Counted from the stretch's first letter, positions 45,911 to 55,100 are shown. The stretch is 64,000 nucleotides of DNA from Halobaculum marinum (GCF_029338555.1 NZ_CP119989.1:248001-312000); one strand, 5' to 3'. Notes: generated by a model from the sequence alone, not told the origin. Program-made: numbers and translations.

Positions 45911-46479
45911 CAGCGCCCGCCGTCCGCGTCGTCTCCGTCGCCCGCGCCCGGACCGCCGCCCGCGTCACCGAGGTCGGTCGATCGACCGACCGCGTCGGGG
46001 TCGATGAACGCGTCGTTGAACGCGTCGACCTCCGCCCGCGAGCCGATGACGACCACAGTGTCGCCCGCGCGGACGCCGGCACCGGGGTCCGGGTTCGGCG
46101 TCACCTCGTCGTCGTGTTCGACCGCGATGATCGACGCGCCGGTGCGCTGGCGCACGTCCGCCGCGGCGATGGTCTCGCCCGCGAGTTCCGAGCCCTCGGG
46201 CACCTCGTACCACTCGATGAGCGCGTCGCCCCCGAGGACCGTGTCGATGTTCTCCGTCGCGACCGGCTGGAAGTACGCCCCTTCGAGGACGGTGCCGACG
46301 GTGCGGGCGAGCCCGTCGGACAACTCGAACAACTTCTCGGCGTCCGCGTCCGCGTCGGCGCGCCGGTACACCTCCCGCTTGCCGGTGTTGTGGGTGACGA
46401 CGACGAGTCGCTCCTCGCCGCCGAGTTCGATCTCGTGTTTCTTGCCGACGCCGGGGAGGTCCGACTCGTAGACGGTCAT
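45910..46479 (-). CDS. TrkA-C-domain regulatory subunit (KhtT-like)
   Basis: A 189-residue soluble protein. The N-terminal part (VGKKHEIELGGEERLVVVTHNTGKREVY) resembles the KhtT N-domain; residues about 85-160 are a TrkA-C (RCK-C) domain with GSELAGETIAAADVRQRTGASIIA split by a few residues and GVRAGDTVVVIGSRAEVDAF. It ends in a disordered Gly/Asp tail. RCK-C domains bind cyclic di-AMP or other ligands and gate K+ transport. It overlaps the antiporter gene by one base. Confidence 0.87.
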   Translation of the reverse strand: MTVYESDLPGVGKKHEIELGGEERLVVVTHNTGKREVYRRADADADAEKLFELSDGLARTVGTVLEGAYFQPVATENIDTVLGGDALIEWYEVPEGSELAGETIAAADVRQRTGASIIAVEHDDEVTPNPDPGAGVRAGDTVVVIGSRAEVDAFNDAFIDPDAVGRSTDLGDAGGGPGAGDGDDADGGR

Positions 46480-46624
46480 TGGGGAATGGTGACACGGTCG
46501 AGGCATAAATACGACGACGGGAACGGGATGGAGCCGGGGGCTTTCGCGGTCGTCATCGCCGTCGGGGGAGCGAACTGGTCCAGCGCCGAACCGCCACGCA
46601 CACGAGATCGATCCGATCGCGAAC

Positions 46625-46631
46625 CACTTAC
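46625..46631 (+). promoter_or_regulatory. TATA-like core of hisA
   Basis: CACTTAC lies about 28 nt before the hisA ATG, giving a leaderless transcript that probably runs into hisB. Confidence 0.45.
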
Positions 46632-46655
46632 GCCCGGTGCGACCCAGCCACGCGT

Positions 46656-47378
46656 ATGAGCCACTTCCCGGCGTTCGAGGTCGTCCCCGCCGTCGACATG
46701 GAGGGCGGCGAGGTCGTCCAACTCGTACAGGGAGAACGCGGCACCGCCACCCGCTACGGCGACCCCGTCGAGGCCGCCCAGCGGTGGGTCGACGAGGGCG
46801 CGCAGACGCTCCACCTCGTCGACCTCGACGGCGCCTTCGACGGCGAGCGCGCGAACGCCGCCGCCGTCGACGCGATCCTCGACGCCGTCGACGTGCCGGT
46901 CCAACTGGGCGGCGGGATCCGCACCGCCGCCGACGCGATCGACCTGCTCGACCGCGGCGTCGACCGCGTGATCCTCGGCACCGCCGCCGTCGAGACGCCC
47001 GAGATCGTCGCCGAGATCTCGGAGGCGCACCCGGACAGCGTGATGGTGAGCCTCGACGCCAAGGACGGCGAGGTCGTCGTCTCCGGCTGGACCGAGGGCA
47101 CCGGCCTCGACCCCGCCGAGGCCGCGGGGCGCTACGAGGAGTTGGGCGCGGGCGCGATCCTGTTCACCGACGTCGACGTGGAGGGGCAACTGGAGGGCGT
47201 CAACCGTGGGAGCGTCGAGCGCGTCACCGAGGCCGTTGACATCCCCGTCGTCGCCTCCGGCGGTGTCGCGAGCCTCGACGACGTGCGCACGCTGCGCGAG
47301 GCGGGCGCGGCGGCGGTCGTCGTCGGCACCGCGCTGTACGAGGGGACGTTCACGCTGGCGGAGGCGCAGTCCGTCTGA
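46656..47378 (+). CDS. hisA: 1-(5-phosphoribosyl)-5-[(5-phosphoribosylamino)methylideneamino]imidazole-4-carboxamide isomerase
   Basis: A 240-residue TIM-barrel HisA. The catalytic Asp near the N-terminus is in VVPAVDMEGGEVVQL and a second in LFTDVDVEGQLEG; phosphate-binding loops LGGGIRTAAD and VASGGVASLDD are present as in the duplicated half-barrels. It isomerises ProFAR in histidine synthesis. hisB follows 39 nt downstream. Confidence 0.95.
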   Translation: MSHFPAFEVVPAVDMEGGEVVQLVQGERGTATRYGDPVEAAQRWVDEGAQTLHLVDLDGAFDGERANAAAVDAILDAVDVPVQLGGGIRTAADAIDLLDRGVDRVILGTAAVETPEIVAEISEAHPDSVMVSLDAKDGEVVVSGWTEGTGLDPAEAAGRYEELGAGAILFTDVDVEGQLEGVNRGSVERVTEAVDIPVVASGGVASLDDVRTLREAGAAAVVVGTALYEGTFTLAEAQSV

Positions 47379-47417
47379 GCCGGAACGGTCTTGCCGGCCC
47401 GTACCCACGCACCGCGC

Positions 47418-48008
47418 ATGAGCGACCGCACGGCGGCCGTGACGCGGGAGACGGCCGAGACGGAGATCGATCTCACGCTGGCCGTCGACGGCGACGGCGA
47501 CAGCGAGGTGGAGACGGGCGTCGGCTTCTTCGACCACATGCTGACGGCGTTCGCCAAGCACGGCCTGTTCGACCTGACCGTCCGCTGTGACGGCGACACC
47601 CACATCGACGACCACCACACCGTCGAGGACGTGGGGATCGCACTCGGCGAGGCGTTCGCCGAGGCGCTCGGCGACAAACGCGGCATCCGGCGCTACGCCG
47701 ACCGGCGCGTCCCGCTGGACGAGGCGGTCGCGGGCGTCGTCGTCGACGTGAGCGGGCGCCCGTACTTCGAGTTCAGCGGCGAGTTCTCGCAGGACGCGGT
47801 CGGTGAGATGGCCAGCGACATGGCACGTCACTTCGCGTACTCGCTGGCGATGAACGCCGGGCTCACGCTCCACACGGAGGTCGAGACGGGCGTCAACGCC
47901 CACCACGAGGTCGAGGCGCTGTTCAAGGCGCTCGCGCGGGCGCTGGACGACGCGACCCGACTCGACGAGCGTCGCAGCGACACGCCAAGCACGAAAGGCG
48001 ACCTGTAG
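47418..48008 (+). CDS. hisB: Imidazoleglycerol-phosphate dehydratase
   Basis: A 196-residue HisB, single-function type. The Mn-binding repeats are intact: [30 protein letters not shown] (split by none) and [17 protein letters not shown]. It converts imidazoleglycerol phosphate to imidazoleacetol phosphate. The ATG at 47418 follows hisA closely and no separate promoter is evident, so hisA-hisB are probably one transcript. Confidence 0.95.
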   Translation: MSDRTAAVTRETAETEIDLTLAVDGDGDSEVETGVGFFDHMLTAFAKHGLFDLTVRCDGDTHIDDHHTVEDVGIALGEAFAEALGDKRGIRRYADRRVPLDEAVAGVVVDVSGRPYFEFSGEFSQDAVGEMASDMARHFAYSLAMNAGLTLHTEVETGVNAHHEVEALFKALARALDDATRLDERRSDTPSTKGDL

Positions 48009-48041
48009 GTCGCCCGCTCGCGCCGACGCTCCGACCTCGCC

Positions 48042-48545
48042 TCAGCCCTTCACCAACTGCCCGTTCTCCTCTGCGAGGATCCCGCGCTCGATGGCGTAGT
48101 CGAAGATCTCGCGAACCTCGTCGTCCTCCAAGCCGTACGCGCCGGCGGCGAACTCCGACACCTCCGCGCGGTCGACGGGGAACTCGCGGTTGTTCAGGAA
48201 GCGCATCACCTTCCGAAAACTGTCCGGTTCGGTGCGTTCGGGTGCCGCGGCGTCGGTAGCGAGGTCCCGGTCGGCGCCCGTCTCGTCGATAGCGTCCTCG
48301 GTGGGCGACGGGTCTGAGGGCGCGTGCCCGGCAGTCGCATCGGCGAACGAGTGGTCGACGCCGCCGTCGTCGCGGGCGCCGAGGCGGTCGAGCAGCGGGG
48401 CGAGCACGTCGTCGAGCGTCTCGCGACAGTCGCCACAGAGGACGACGCGCACCTGTTCGCCGGGCGCGGGGTCGACCTCGTCTGGCAGTATCTCGTAGGC
48501 CCCCGCGGCCGTCCCCCCACAGAAGTCGCAGTCGAGTTCGCGCAT
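48042..48545 (-). CDS. Zinc-ribbon haloarchaeal protein, unknown function
   Basis: A 167-residue protein with an N-terminal zinc ribbon (MRELDCDFCGGT ... VVLCGDCRETLDD, two CxxC pairs), a disordered acidic middle (about 60-110) and a C-terminal winged-helix-like region (SFRKVMRFLNNREFPVDRAEV, FDYAIERGILAEENGQL). The combination suggests nucleic-acid binding. The start at 48545 begins directly at the zinc ribbon. It converges with hisB. Confidence 0.75.
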   Translation of the reverse strand: MRELDCDFCGGTAAGAYEILPDEVDPAPGEQVRVVLCGDCRETLDDVLAPLLDRLGARDDGGVDHSFADATAGHAPSDPSPTEDAIDETGADRDLATDAAAPERTEPDSFRKVMRFLNNREFPVDRAEVSEFAAGAYGLEDDEVREIFDYAIERGILAEENGQLVKG

Positions 48546-48611
48546 AGCATGGGTGTGGGCGGGGGGTGTCAAGGGCGTTGTGGGGCGGTCGGACCGTGAA
48601 CTCGGGGGTGG

Positions 48612-48632
48612 GTCGCCGACGCAGTCGGCGAC
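48612..48632. promoter_or_regulatory. 9-bp perfect palindrome upstream of the ACT-domain gene
   Basis: GTCGCCGAC and GTCGGCGAC pair around GCA, ending about 22 nt before the TATA-like core of the next gene; a candidate operator or activator site. Confidence 0.4.
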
Positions 48633-48654
48633 TCGGATCGACCGACTCCGAACA

Positions 48655-48661
48655 GTTATGC
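48655..48661 (+). promoter_or_regulatory. TATA-like core of the ACT-domain gene
   Basis: GTTATGC is centred about 30 nt before the ATG at 48688. Confidence 0.4.
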
Positions 48662-48687
48662 CCGCTCGTGGGGCACGATGCACACGG

Positions 48688-49188
48688 ATGTTCGACGAGA
48701 TCATGGGGAAGTTCGAGGGGTCGCCGGGGCAGCAGGCGGTGGTGCGACTGCTGCTGGCGCGGGGCTTCTCGGTGAACGACGACGGGCGCGTCGTCTCCGG
48801 TGGGATCGAGATCCCCGACACCGGCATCGCCCGCGAGGCCGGCGTCGACCGGCGGGTCGTCGACGCGACGACGACGGCGATCCGCGACGACGACGACCTC
48901 CGCCGGATCTTCGCCAACATCACCTCGGTGCCGAGCCTGATGGACCTCGCGCCGGTGCTGGACCTGACGGTGCTCACCGTCGAGGTCGGCGACCCCGACG
49001 CCTCTGGCATCGTCGCCGAGATCACCGGGATGCTCGCCGACGCAGACCTGTCGCTGCGGCAGGTGCTGTCGGACGACCCGGAGTTCGCCGACGAACCGAA
49101 ACTGTACGTCATCACCGACGAGGAACTCCCCGGCGACCTGCTCGTGGCGATCCGGGACCTACCGTACGTCCGCAGCGTCGAGTTCTGA
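48688..49188 (+). CDS. HTH/ACT-domain regulator-like protein
   Basis: A 166-residue protein. The N-terminal half is helix-turn-helix-like (QQAVVRLLLARGFSVNDDGR, IPDTGIAREAGVDRRVVDATT), and residues about 93-166 are an ACT domain (LTVLTVEVGDPDASGIVAEIT, DLSLRQVLSDD). ACT domains bind amino acids, so it may be an amino-acid-responsive regulator; it lies near his genes, but its ligand is unknown. The start at MFDEIMGKFEG is supported by the promoter core. Confidence 0.8.
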   Translation: MFDEIMGKFEGSPGQQAVVRLLLARGFSVNDDGRVVSGGIEIPDTGIAREAGVDRRVVDATTTAIRDDDDLRRIFANITSVPSLMDLAPVLDLTVLTVEVGDPDASGIVAEITGMLADADLSLRQVLSDDPEFADEPKLYVITDEELPGDLLVAIRDLPYVRSVEF

Positions 49189-49245
49189 GTCGCGAGGCAT
49201 CGGGCGAACCGACGCCGCTTTCACCGCGAGTCGCCGAGTGCGACC

Positions 49246-49734
49246 ATGGACGACCGAACCGCGAGCGTGTTGCGCGTCCTCGGCGTGCAGGCGGCGCTCG
49301 TCTCGGCGGCGATTCACCTGATCGAGGGACTCCCGCGGCTCCTCGTGTACCTCCCCATCGGCCAGTTCGCCGACCCGCGCCCGTACCTGTTCGTCCCCTC
49401 GGCGCTCCTGCTGGTGGGGCTGTCGACGGCCATCGTCCGCGGCGCCCGCCACCGACGGCTGTACTCGCTGACGGCGGGCGTCCTGTTGGCGTACACCGTC
49501 GGCTACGCGTGGTGGCACCTCACCGACCACGGCGGCCTCGTCCCGAGCCACGAGGTGACGAACCCCGTCGGCGAGGTGTTCGCCCACCTCGCCGGCGATC
49601 CGATCGCGCTGGTCGCGTTCGTCGCGCAACTGTTCGGCGCCGCCTGCCTGCTCGCGCTGTTCGTCGCGGACCCGCACACCGCCGACTCCGGCGCGGGCGC
49701 GACCGCCGACGGTCCGACGGCGGTCGACGAGTAA
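49246..49734 (+). CDS. Four-helix membrane protein, unknown function
   Basis: A 162-residue membrane protein with about four transmembrane helices (around residues 8-35, 45-65, 72-95 and 117-140) and a cytoplasmic disordered tail. A conserved-looking periplasmic segment WWHLTDHGG lies after helix 3, and His/Glu (IHLIEGLPR) in helix 1. Family not recognised; possibly small-solute or sensory. Confidence 0.7.
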   Translation: MDDRTASVLRVLGVQAALVSAAIHLIEGLPRLLVYLPIGQFADPRPYLFVPSALLLVGLSTAIVRGARHRRLYSLTAGVLLAYTVGYAWWHLTDHGGLVPSHEVTNPVGEVFAHLAGDPIALVAFVAQLFGAACLLALFVADPHTADSGAGATADGPTAVDE

Positions 49735-49758
49735 TCCTTTCACCACGCGTCCGGAAGG

Positions 49759-50397
49759 ATGACCATGGCGAACCCGGAGCCGTACCGCACCGTCGCCGAG
49801 CGCGCGACCGCGGAGTTCACCGTGCAGGGCTCTCGCTTCCTCGGCCACGTCGCCCCCGTCGACACCGTCGCCGCGGCGGAGGCGTTCGTCGACGAGGTGT
49901 GTGCGGAGTTCGACGACGCCACCCACAACGTCCCCGCCTACCGCGTCCCCGCGGGCGACGGTCCGTCGAAGTCCCCTGGCGAGGTGATGCTCCGGGAGTA
50001 TTCGAGTGACGACGGCGAGCCGACTGGCTCCGCCGGCAAGCCGGCGCTGAACGTCCTCCAGCAGCAGGAGATCCGAAACGTCGTCGCCGTCGTCACGCGC
50101 TACTACGGCGGCACGAATCTCGGGGTCGGCGGGCTCGCCCGTGCGTACTCTCGGGCGGTGAAGGATGGCCTAGACGCCGCCGGCGTCGTCGAAGAGGAAC
50201 CGCACGAGCGGGTCGCCGTCACCGTCGCGTACGACGACTCCGGCACCGTCCGCGGCATCCTCGAGTCGACCGGCGTCGAGTTCGACGCCGACTACGACGC
50301 CGAGGTCACCTTCCAGGCACGCGTCCCCGTCGCCGACGCCGCGGGGCTACGGGACCGGTTGCGCTCGGCGACGAGCGGGCGCGTCGACATCGAGTAG
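49759..50397 (+). CDS. IMPACT/YigZ family protein (UPF0029)
   Basis: A 212-residue protein of the IMPACT/YigZ family. The signature is unmistakable: SRFLGHVAPVDTVAAAEAF, DDGEPTGSAGKPALNVLQ and VTRYYGGTNLGVGGLARAY. The C-terminal UPF0029 half is a ferredoxin-like EF-G-type domain. The role in archaea is unknown; eukaryotic IMPACT regulates translation through Gcn1/Gcn2. A second ATG two codons in (49765) is an equally plausible start. Confidence 0.9.
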   Translation: MTMANPEPYRTVAERATAEFTVQGSRFLGHVAPVDTVAAAEAFVDEVCAEFDDATHNVPAYRVPAGDGPSKSPGEVMLREYSSDDGEPTGSAGKPALNVLQQQEIRNVVAVVTRYYGGTNLGVGGLARAYSRAVKDGLDAAGVVEEEPHERVAVTVAYDDSGTVRGILESTGVEFDADYDAEVTFQARVPVADAAGLRDRLRSATSGRVDIE

Positions 50398-50453
50398 CCC
50401 GCGTCCGATTCCGGGTTCCGAACGTACTTCACCCGCGACTCCGACGCCGGGAT

Positions 50454-52505
50454 ATGGACACGATTCAGGCGAGCGACTTCCACGACATCGCCAAGCCGAG
50501 CGACCCGCGGGTCGCGCCGGACGGCGAACACGTGGCGTTCGTCCGGAGCGAACCGGACGACGACGACTCCTACGAGTCGACCGTCTACCTCGCGCCGACC
50601 GACGGGGACGGGGAGGCGCGACGACTGACGCTCACGGAGGGGAGCGACGCGGAGCCGCGCTTCTCGCCGTCGGGGGACCACCTCGCGTTCACCTCGACGC
50701 GCGGGAAGGACGACGACACCCAACAGTTGTGGCTGCTCCCGCTCGACGGCGTCGGCGGCGAGGCAGAGCAGGTGACGGACGTGGTCGGCGGCGTGAACGC
50801 CATCTCGTGGAGCCCGGACGGCACTCGGATCGCGTTCCTCCAGTCGGTCACCGCCGACGACCGCGAGGCGGAGCGCGACCTCGAGGTTCCCGAAGAGTAC
50901 GAACCCGAGGAGCCGGACCCGCGCGTCATCGACCGGACGGTGTACCGCACCGGCACGAGCTACTTCGACGGGAAGCGCCCGCAGGTGTACGTCCTCGACG
51001 TCGAGTCGGGCGACCTCGAACGGGTCACCGACGGCGACCACGACCACGGCGCGCCCGCGTGGGGCGACGACGAGACGCTGTACTTCACGGCGCAGAAGAG
51101 CGGCCAGGACCCCGACGACAACTACGACATCGACGTCGTCGCCTACGACACCGAGTCGGGCGACGCCGAGGACGTGCTCCGCACCACCGGCTGGGGTGCG
51201 TCGCTGGCGGTCACCGAGGACCACCGCATCGCGTACACGTACACAGAGGCCGAGCAGGCGAGCATCCAGCCGACCGAACTCCACGTGTACGACCGCGCCG
51301 CCGACGAGACGTACGACCTGACGGCGGGGCTGGACCGCGGCCTCGGCTATGAGGCCGCCCCGCAGTGGGGGCCCGACGAGGAGCGTGTGTTCTTCGCGAC
51401 GCCCGACGAGGGCGCGACGAGCCTCTGGTCGGCGCCCGGCGACGCGAGTAGCGACCCCGAGCGCGAGTACCGCGGCGGCTCCGTCGACGGCGCCCACGTC
51501 GCCGACGGCGTCACTGCGATCACGAAGAGCGAGTGGGACCACCCCGGCGACGTGTTCGTGCTCGACGGGAGCGAGGAGCGCCGGCTGACGGAACTGAACG
51601 AGGCGTACCTCGGCTCGGTCGCCGTCTCCGAGCCGGAGCCGCTCGCGTTCGAGTCCGAGCAGGGGCCCGTCGAGGGGTGGGTGCTCACGCCACCCGGATT
51701 CGACGCCGACGAGACCTACCCGCTCGCGGTCGAGGTCCACGGTGGTCCGCACGCGATGTGGACGACCAGCGGGACGATGTGGCACGAGTTCCAGACGCTC
51801 GCCGCCCGCGGCTACGTCGTCTTCTGGTCGAACCCGCGCGGGTCGACCGGCTTCGGCGAGGAGTTCATGCAGGCCATCGAGCGCGACTGGGGCGACGTGA
51901 CCCTCACCGACGTGATGGCCGGCGTCGAGGCGGTCGCGGCACGCGAGTACGTCGACGAGACGAACGTGTTCCTCACCGGCGGCTCCTTCGGCGGCTACAT
52001 GACCTCGTGGGCGGTCGGGCAGTCGGACTACTTCCGCGCCGCCGTCTCCCAGCGCGGCGTGTACGACTTCACCGGCTTCTACGGCTCGACCGACGGGGCG
52101 TACAAGCTGGTCGAGGGCGACTACGACACGACGCCGTGGGAGGAGCCGGAGTTCCTGTGGGAGCACTCGCCGGTCGCACACGCCGACGAGGTGGACACGC
52201 CGACGCTGGTGCTCCACTCCGACCGCGACTACCGCACGCCGGACAACACCGCGGAACTGTTCCACCGCATCCTGCGCAAACACGGCGTCGACACGCGACT
52301 CGTGCGCTACCCGCGGGAAGGGCACGAACTGTCGCGCTCGGGCGAGCCGGCCCACATCGTCGACCGCATCGAGCGCATCGTCCGCTGGTTCGACGGCTAC
52401 TCGGAGTACCACGACGCCGAGCGCGCGCTCGACCGGCCGGCCGACGACGGCCTGAGCGCCGGCTCGGACGACGAAGCCGAAACCGAGGACGCCGACGAGC
52501 AGTAA
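50454..52505 (+). CDS. S9-family serine peptidase (acylaminoacyl peptidase-like)
   Basis: A 683-residue prolyl-oligopeptidase-family enzyme. The N-terminal half is a beta-propeller (RFSPSGDHLAFTST, ISWSPDGTRIAF repeats); the C-terminal alpha/beta hydrolase has the nucleophile Ser in GGSFGGYMTSW, the Asp in LHSDRDYRTP and His in REGHELSRSG. It should release N-terminal residues or small peptides in the cytoplasm. The start at 50454 begins at the family N-terminus; no signal peptide is present. The C-terminus is an acidic tail. Confidence 0.92.
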   Translation: MDTIQASDFHDIAKPSDPRVAPDGEHVAFVRSEPDDDDSYESTVYLAPTDGDGEARRLTLTEGSDAEPRFSPSGDHLAFTSTRGKDDDTQQLWLLPLDGVGGEAEQVTDVVGGVNAISWSPDGTRIAFLQSVTADDREAERDLEVPEEYEPEEPDPRVIDRTVYRTGTSYFDGKRPQVYVLDVESGDLERVTDGDHDHGAPAWGDDETLYFTAQKSGQDPDDNYDIDVVAYDTESGDAEDVLRTTGWGASLAVTEDHRIAYTYTEAEQASIQPTELHVYDRAADETYDLTAGLDRGLGYEAAPQWGPDEERVFFATPDEGATSLWSAPGDASSDPEREYRGGSVDGAHVADGVTAITKSEWDHPGDVFVLDGSEERRLTELNEAYLGSVAVSEPEPLAFESEQGPVEGWVLTPPGFDADETYPLAVEVHGGPHAMWTTSGTMWHEFQTLAARGYVVFWSNPRGSTGFGEEFMQAIERDWGDVTLTDVMAGVEAVAAREYVDETNVFLTGGSFGGYMTSWAVGQSDYFRAAVSQRGVYDFTGFYGSTDGAYKLVEGDYDTTPWEEPEFLWEHSPVAHADEVDTPTLVLHSDRDYRTPDNTAELFHRILRKHGVDTRLVRYPREGHELSRSGEPAHIVDRIERIVRWFDGYSEYHDAERALDRPADDGLSAGSDDEAETEDADEQ

Positions 52506-52578
52506 GTCGGATCGACCGGCCACGGTCGCCGCACGACCGCCGACCGCTTTTTGTGGAGCACGCGCGTACCATTCGACG

Positions 52579-52755
52579 ATGAGCGAGTCTACCGACTGCG
52601 CGTACTGCGGCTGCGACGTGACCGTCCACGACCCGGTGTACGTCCGCGAGGGCGACGCGTCGGCCGAGACGCCGTACTGTAACTACGGCTGTCTGGCCGC
52701 ACATATCGAGGAGGAGGGGCTCGCCGTCGGGACCACCTGTTCCGTCGACCTGTAG
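52579..52755 (+). CDS. 58-residue zinc-finger micro-protein
   Basis: A 58-residue protein MSESTDCAYCGCDV... with CAYCGC at the N-terminus and YCNYGCLAAHIEEEG in the middle, giving a four- to five-Cys zinc knuckle like other haloarchaeal micro-proteins. A CTTTTTG promoter core lies about 30 nt before the ATG. The gene is below common length cut-offs. It converges with another small zinc-finger gene. Confidence 0.75.
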   Translation: MSESTDCAYCGCDVTVHDPVYVREGDASAETPYCNYGCLAAHIEEEGLAVGTTCSVDL

Positions 52756-52759
52756 CCGG

Positions 52760-52963
52760 TCAGTCGACGATGATGTCGTTCTCCTCGTCGATCTCGACGT
52801 CCGGTTCCGACTGCATCTCCCGGCCGTAGCGGTCGATCCAGTCGGCGAAACAGCCGGGACAGAGGCGCTGTTCGTCGACGGTCGAGCGGTCGACCGAGAG
52901 CCGGACCGTCCGGGCGAGCGCATCCTCCACCGCCGAGCCGCAGGCGTCACACGAGTCGGACAT
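52760..52963 (-). CDS. 67-residue zinc-finger micro-protein
   Basis: A 67-residue haloarchaeal zinc-finger protein: SCDACGSAVED then RLCPGCFADWIDRYG (two CxxC pairs) and an acidic C-terminus ending EENDIIVD. It converges with the 58-residue gene with only 4 nt between stops. A TTTAGTCG-type promoter core on the coding strand lies about 30 nt before the ATG. Function unknown. Confidence 0.75.
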   Translation of the reverse strand: MSDSCDACGSAVEDALARTVRLSVDRSTVDEQRLCPGCFADWIDRYGREMQSEPDVEIDEENDIIVD

Positions 52964-53163
52964 ACCCACGGCTGTGCGAGCCAACGGTTTAGTCGTTGCC
53001 TCGGAGCTGTCGACGAGCCGAGTGCTCGGAGTGTCGTCTAGAGGGGGCGAACAGGCGCCGGGACGCACCGCGACGGGGGTGGCGCACACCCGCAGACCCG
53101 TCGCGACCGTCGTCAGGTCACGCGGGTAGTGGTCCCGGTTTCCGTGATGAACCCTCGGACGCC

Positions 53164-54048
53164 TCAGGACCAGAGTTCGGGCGCTGCCACGTCCTCGTCG
53201 CGGGCGGTCCGCCAGTCGTGGCTCGGGGTCCAGTCGAACAGCGCCGTCGCCTTCGCCGTCGACAGCGCCGACTGCTCGCCGTCGAGGTCGCAGTCGTCCG
53301 GGAGGCGACCGAACTGCTCCGCGACGGCCTCGGCGGTCGACCGACCGAGGTAGTTCTCCGCGGCGGCGGCGTGGACCGCCTCGTGACCCGTGGGTGGGTC
53401 GGCGACCGCACGGGCGACGAGGACAGCCACGTCGCGCACGTCGACGTACGACCAGCAGTTGCCGGCGCCGTCGGCGAGGTCGTCGAGCGTCAGGCAGGTG
53501 TACTCGCCGGGGTACTGGATCCACGACGGGCGCACTGAGGTGACTGAGATGCCGTGGCGTCGGTGCACCATGTCGGCGACCTCCTCGGCGACGACCTTCC
53601 CGGTGCCGTACGGGTCCTCGGGACGCATCGGGTGGGCCTCCGTGATCGGCAGTTCGTCGGGCAGCGGCGTCTCCTCGGCGAACGCCAGCCCGTAGGCGCT
53701 CTCGCTGGACGCCTGCACGACGGTCGCGTCCGCACGACCGGCGGCGACGAGCACGTTGTACGCGCCGGCGACGTTGTCGTGGAACACGCGACTGCCGGCG
53801 TGGCGCGTCGGCGACGGGTACGACCCCCAGTGGACGACGGCGTCCGGGTCGACGGCGCCGACCAGGTCGAACGTCTCGCCCGCGTCCGTCAGGTCAGCGG
53901 CGCGGAAGTCGACGTTGTCGCGCGGGTCGACCTCGTAGCCCGGGTGGTCGAGGTCGACGCAGACAACCTCGTGGTCTTGGGCGAGGCGGTCGACGATCCA
54001 CCGTCCAGAGCGGCCGAGCCCGCCGGTGACGAGTACGGTCGAGTCCAT
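53164..54048 (-). CDS. NAD-dependent epimerase/dehydratase (SDR)
   Basis: A 294-residue extended SDR. NAD-binding TGGLGRSGRWIVD, the acidic NAD ribose strand CVDLDH, SSESAYG near the active-site Ser and the catalytic YGTGK are all present. It probably acts on a sugar nucleotide; the HFD/WS pattern does not identify which. The ATG at 54048 starts directly at the Rossmann fold. A 200-nt non-coding interval separates it from the zinc-finger gene. Confidence 0.85.
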   Translation of the reverse strand: MDSTVLVTGGLGRSGRWIVDRLAQDHEVVCVDLDHPGYEVDPRDNVDFRAADLTDAGETFDLVGAVDPDAVVHWGSYPSPTRHAGSRVFHDNVAGAYNVLVAAGRADATVVQASSESAYGLAFAEETPLPDELPITEAHPMRPEDPYGTGKVVAEEVADMVHRRHGISVTSVRPSWIQYPGEYTCLTLDDLADGAGNCWSYVDVRDVAVLVARAVADPPTGHEAVHAAAAENYLGRSTAEAVAEQFGRLPDDCDLDGEQSALSTAKATALFDWTPSHDWRTARDEDVAAPELWS

Positions 54049-54145
54049 AGCCGTGGCGTCGGCGGGCGGCGACAAAAACGGGGGCGGTAGCCCGAGAGAA
54101 CGGTCGGAGGGTGGGCGGCGAGCGGGCGGACCGAGGTAGAGCCGC

Positions 54146-55060
54146 TTACGCGATCTTGTCGTACTGTGTCGAGAGCTTCTCGGCGGCCTCGTCCATGAGG
54201 TCGGCCTCGTAGTCGTCCAGGTCCCACTCGACGACCTCCTCGACGCCGTTCGAGCCGAGCTTCACGGGGACGCCGAAGGCGGTGTCCTCGTGGCCGAACT
54301 CGCCCTCCAGCGCGAGCGACCCGGGGAGCACCTCGCCGGTGTCGCGGACGACGGCCTCGACCATGTGGGCGACGCCCGTCGCCGGGCCCCACTGGGTCGC
54401 GCCCTTCCGGGAGATGACGTCCATGGCGGACTCCTGCAGGTCGCCGAGGATCTCCTCCTTCTCGTCGGCGGTGAACGCGGGGTCGGTGCCGTCGACGCGG
54501 ACCTTCGAGAACACGGGCACCTGCGCGTCGCCGTGCTCGCCGAGGATGGTGGCCTCGACGTTCTTCACGGGCGCGTCGAAGCGCTCGGAGAGCACGTAGC
54601 GGAAGCGCGCGGAGTCGAGTCGCCCGCCGAAGCCGATCACCTTCTCGCGGGCGCGCTCGCCGCTCTCGTACAGGTGGCGGTTGAGCAGGTCCACGGGGTT
54701 CGACGTCGTGATCGACACGAAGTCGTCGTTGTACTCGCGCAGCGACTCGCCGATGTCCTCCATGATCGGCGCGTTGTCGCCCGCGAGGTCGATCCGGGTC
54801 TGGCCCTCCTTGCGCGGGATGCCAGCCGTGATGACGACGACGTCGGAGCCCTCGGTGGCCTCGTAGCCGCCCTGGCGGATCCGCGTGTTGGAGTCGTACG
54901 CGACGCCGTGGTTGGTGTCGGCCGCCTGGCCGATGGTCGTCTCTTCCATGTCCGGGATGTCGACGAACACGAGCTCGTCGGCGATGTCGCGGAGCGCGAT
55001 GTTGTAGCCGGCCGCGGCGCCGACCGTCCCCGCCGCGCCGATCACACTGACTTTCGTCAT
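54146..55060 (-). CDS. mdh: Malate dehydrogenase
   Basis: A 304-residue LDH-like malate dehydrogenase of the tetrameric haloarchaeal type. NAD loop [11 protein letters not shown], the substrate Arg in [10 protein letters not shown] (specific for malate), the catalytic His in [12 protein letters not shown] and the C-terminal Asp/His pair region are clear. It interconverts malate and oxaloacetate in the TCA cycle. The ATG at 55060 is fixed by [11 protein letters not shown]. The promoter has a BRE-like CGAAACG just before its TATA core. Confidence 0.95.
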   Translation of the reverse strand: MTKVSVIGAAGTVGAAAGYNIALRDIADELVFVDIPDMEETTIGQAADTNHGVAYDSNTRIRQGGYEATEGSDVVVITAGIPRKEGQTRIDLAGDNAPIMEDIGESLREYNDDFVSITTSNPVDLLNRHLYESGERAREKVIGFGGRLDSARFRYVLSERFDAPVKNVEATILGEHGDAQVPVFSKVRVDGTDPAFTADEKEEILGDLQESAMDVISRKGATQWGPATGVAHMVEAVVRDTGEVLPGSLALEGEFGHEDTAFGVPVKLGSNGVEEVVEWDLDDYEADLMDEAAEKLSTQYDKIA

Positions 55061-55085
55061 ACCACGTGAATCGCCGACCGAGCCG

Positions 55086-55100
55086 CCACTAAACGTTTCG
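55086..55100 (-). promoter_or_regulatory. BRE and TATA core of mdh
   Basis: On the coding strand CGAAACG is followed by CGTTTAGTGG, with the TATA part centred about 30 nt before the mdh ATG at 55060. Confidence 0.5.
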
